In this document: positions 63,865-64,000 of the stretch, piece by piece
How positions within the stretch are numbered: position 1 is the first letter of the stretch
Layout: the number at the start of each line of letters is the position of its first letter
DNA from: Candidatus Accumulibacter sp. ACC003
GTDB taxonomy: Bacteria > Pseudomonadota > Gammaproteobacteria > Burkholderiales > Rhodocyclaceae
NCBI RefSeq assembly: GCF_907163085.1
Contig: NZ_CAJQTX010000007.1
Span: 496,001-560,000, forward strand
Length of the DNA stretch: 64,000 bases
Reading direction: 5' to 3'
Made by a program: the position numbers and the translations under genes
The notes under the pieces: generated by a model
What the model saw: the letters and a program-made list of their open reading frames with translations, nothing else
Databases searched by the model: none
What the model was told of the DNA's origin: nothing

Positions 63865-64000
63865 TTATGCTAAGTTGAGAGGATTGCCGTGCTTACCGGG
63901 ACGGGCGGAGGACAGAGGCTCCGGTCGGAGCGATTTGATCGCGAAGCGGATTACACGTTTCTCGGCCTGGTCCAGCCAATCCGCGGTGATGTCGACGGCG
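63865..64000 (-). CDS. Partial open frame truncated by the window edge and by the IS4 end
   Basis: The minus strand is open from the window edge and reads AVDITADWLDQAEKRVIRF, then AIKSLRPEPLSSARPGKHG, before ending in the IS4 inverted repeat (stop at 63865-63867). If real, it is an island gene whose natural end was cut off by the IS4 insertion. No family is recognised. Confidence 0.3.
   Translation of the reverse strand, partial: AVDITADWLDQAEKRVIRFAIKSLRPEPLSSARPGKHGNPLNLA

Larger units (their letters stand above)
59747..63886 (-). mobile_element. IS4-family insertion sequence, split by an IS66-type element
   Basis: The ends carry the perfect 20-base inverted repeat CAATCCTCTCAACTTAGCAT (59747-59766, and inverted at 63867-63886). 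CCGTGCTTAC stands outside both ends (59737-59746 and 63887-63896), a 10-bp target duplication. Without the nested IS66-type element (and its 8-bp duplication) the copy is about 1380 bases, typical for IS4. Confidence 0.95.

Noticed and set aside
1-64000. CRISPR array or rRNA operon
   Set aside because: No regularly spaced short repeats and no rRNA sequences were seen in the window. The tandem repeats at 25.7 kb and 46.3-46.8 kb lack spacers of CRISPR type.

Overview
The window is GC-rich chromosomal DNA from a betaproteobacterium. The gene content points to Rhodocyclales and would fit an Accumulibacter-like genome: a riboswitch-controlled cobalamin operon, an hpnC-type squalene synthase gene, a radC-rpmB-rpmG block, a YejABEF-like peptide importer and very many insertion sequences. 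The order-level assignment is inference from content, not from a marker-gene search.

Layout. 1-0.7 kb: end of a CorA/ZntB-type metal channel gene and a small potassium channel. 1.0-4.2 kb: mobile debris, made of a transposase translationally coupled to a DUF4338 (DruA-like) gene, an IS91 fragment and a DUF1254 fragment. 4.2-8.5 kb, minus strand: lipoprotein, MscS-type channel, fabI. 8.8-19.7 kb, plus strand: a cobalamin riboswitch followed by twelve tightly packed genes (cobO, cbiA, cbiM, cobM, cbiX, cobH, cbiD, cobL, cobI, cbiG, cobE, cobJ). CbiX, CbiD and CbiG mark the early-cobalt (anaerobic) route from sirohydrochlorin to adenosylated cobyrinate diamide. The precorrin-6A reductase gene is not in the window. 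20.1-22.1 kb: a SEC-C protein, a frameshifted fmdB and a recD2-like remnant. 22.2-28.9 kb: a peptide ABC importer operon. 29.0-32.7 kb: lytic transglycosylase MltD, tRNA-Asp and a cyclase-HDOD fusion.

33-47 kb is an accessory zone: an IS630 copy, IS110 and IS1182 remnants, a MITE-like inverted-repeat pair, a ParDE toxin-antitoxin pair and a strange GATC-dense degenerate repeat tract. Its centrepiece is a roughly 1117-residue protein with a predicted N-terminal restriction-endonuclease-like domain, helical repeats and a conserved-looking C-terminal domain (a candidate defence protein). A transposon interrupts it, apparently with a 3-bp duplication (CCT), and that transposon is itself interrupted by an IS66-type element (8-bp duplication AAAACTAC). 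Removing both in silico restores both reading frames exactly.

47-58 kb is ordinary chromosome: radC, rpmB, rpmG, aroG, an HD-GYP response regulator, a hemerythrin, an SRPBCC protein, a lipoprotein, an EEP-family enzyme, an EamA transporter, an alpha/beta hydrolase, a YdcH-like protein, azlD and hpnC. 58.3 kb to the end is the start of an integrative island at tRNA-Leu(TAG): a tyrosine integrase, then an IS4-family element (10-bp duplication CCGTGCTTAC) split by a second copy of the same IS66-DUF4338 element (8-bp duplication TGAAAATG).

The most interesting pattern is that all three DUF4338/DruA-like genes in the window are stop-start coupled to transposase genes of two different families and in opposite gene orders. 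This suggests a recurrent role of this defence-associated family in transposon biology. The second is the broken nuclease-like gene.
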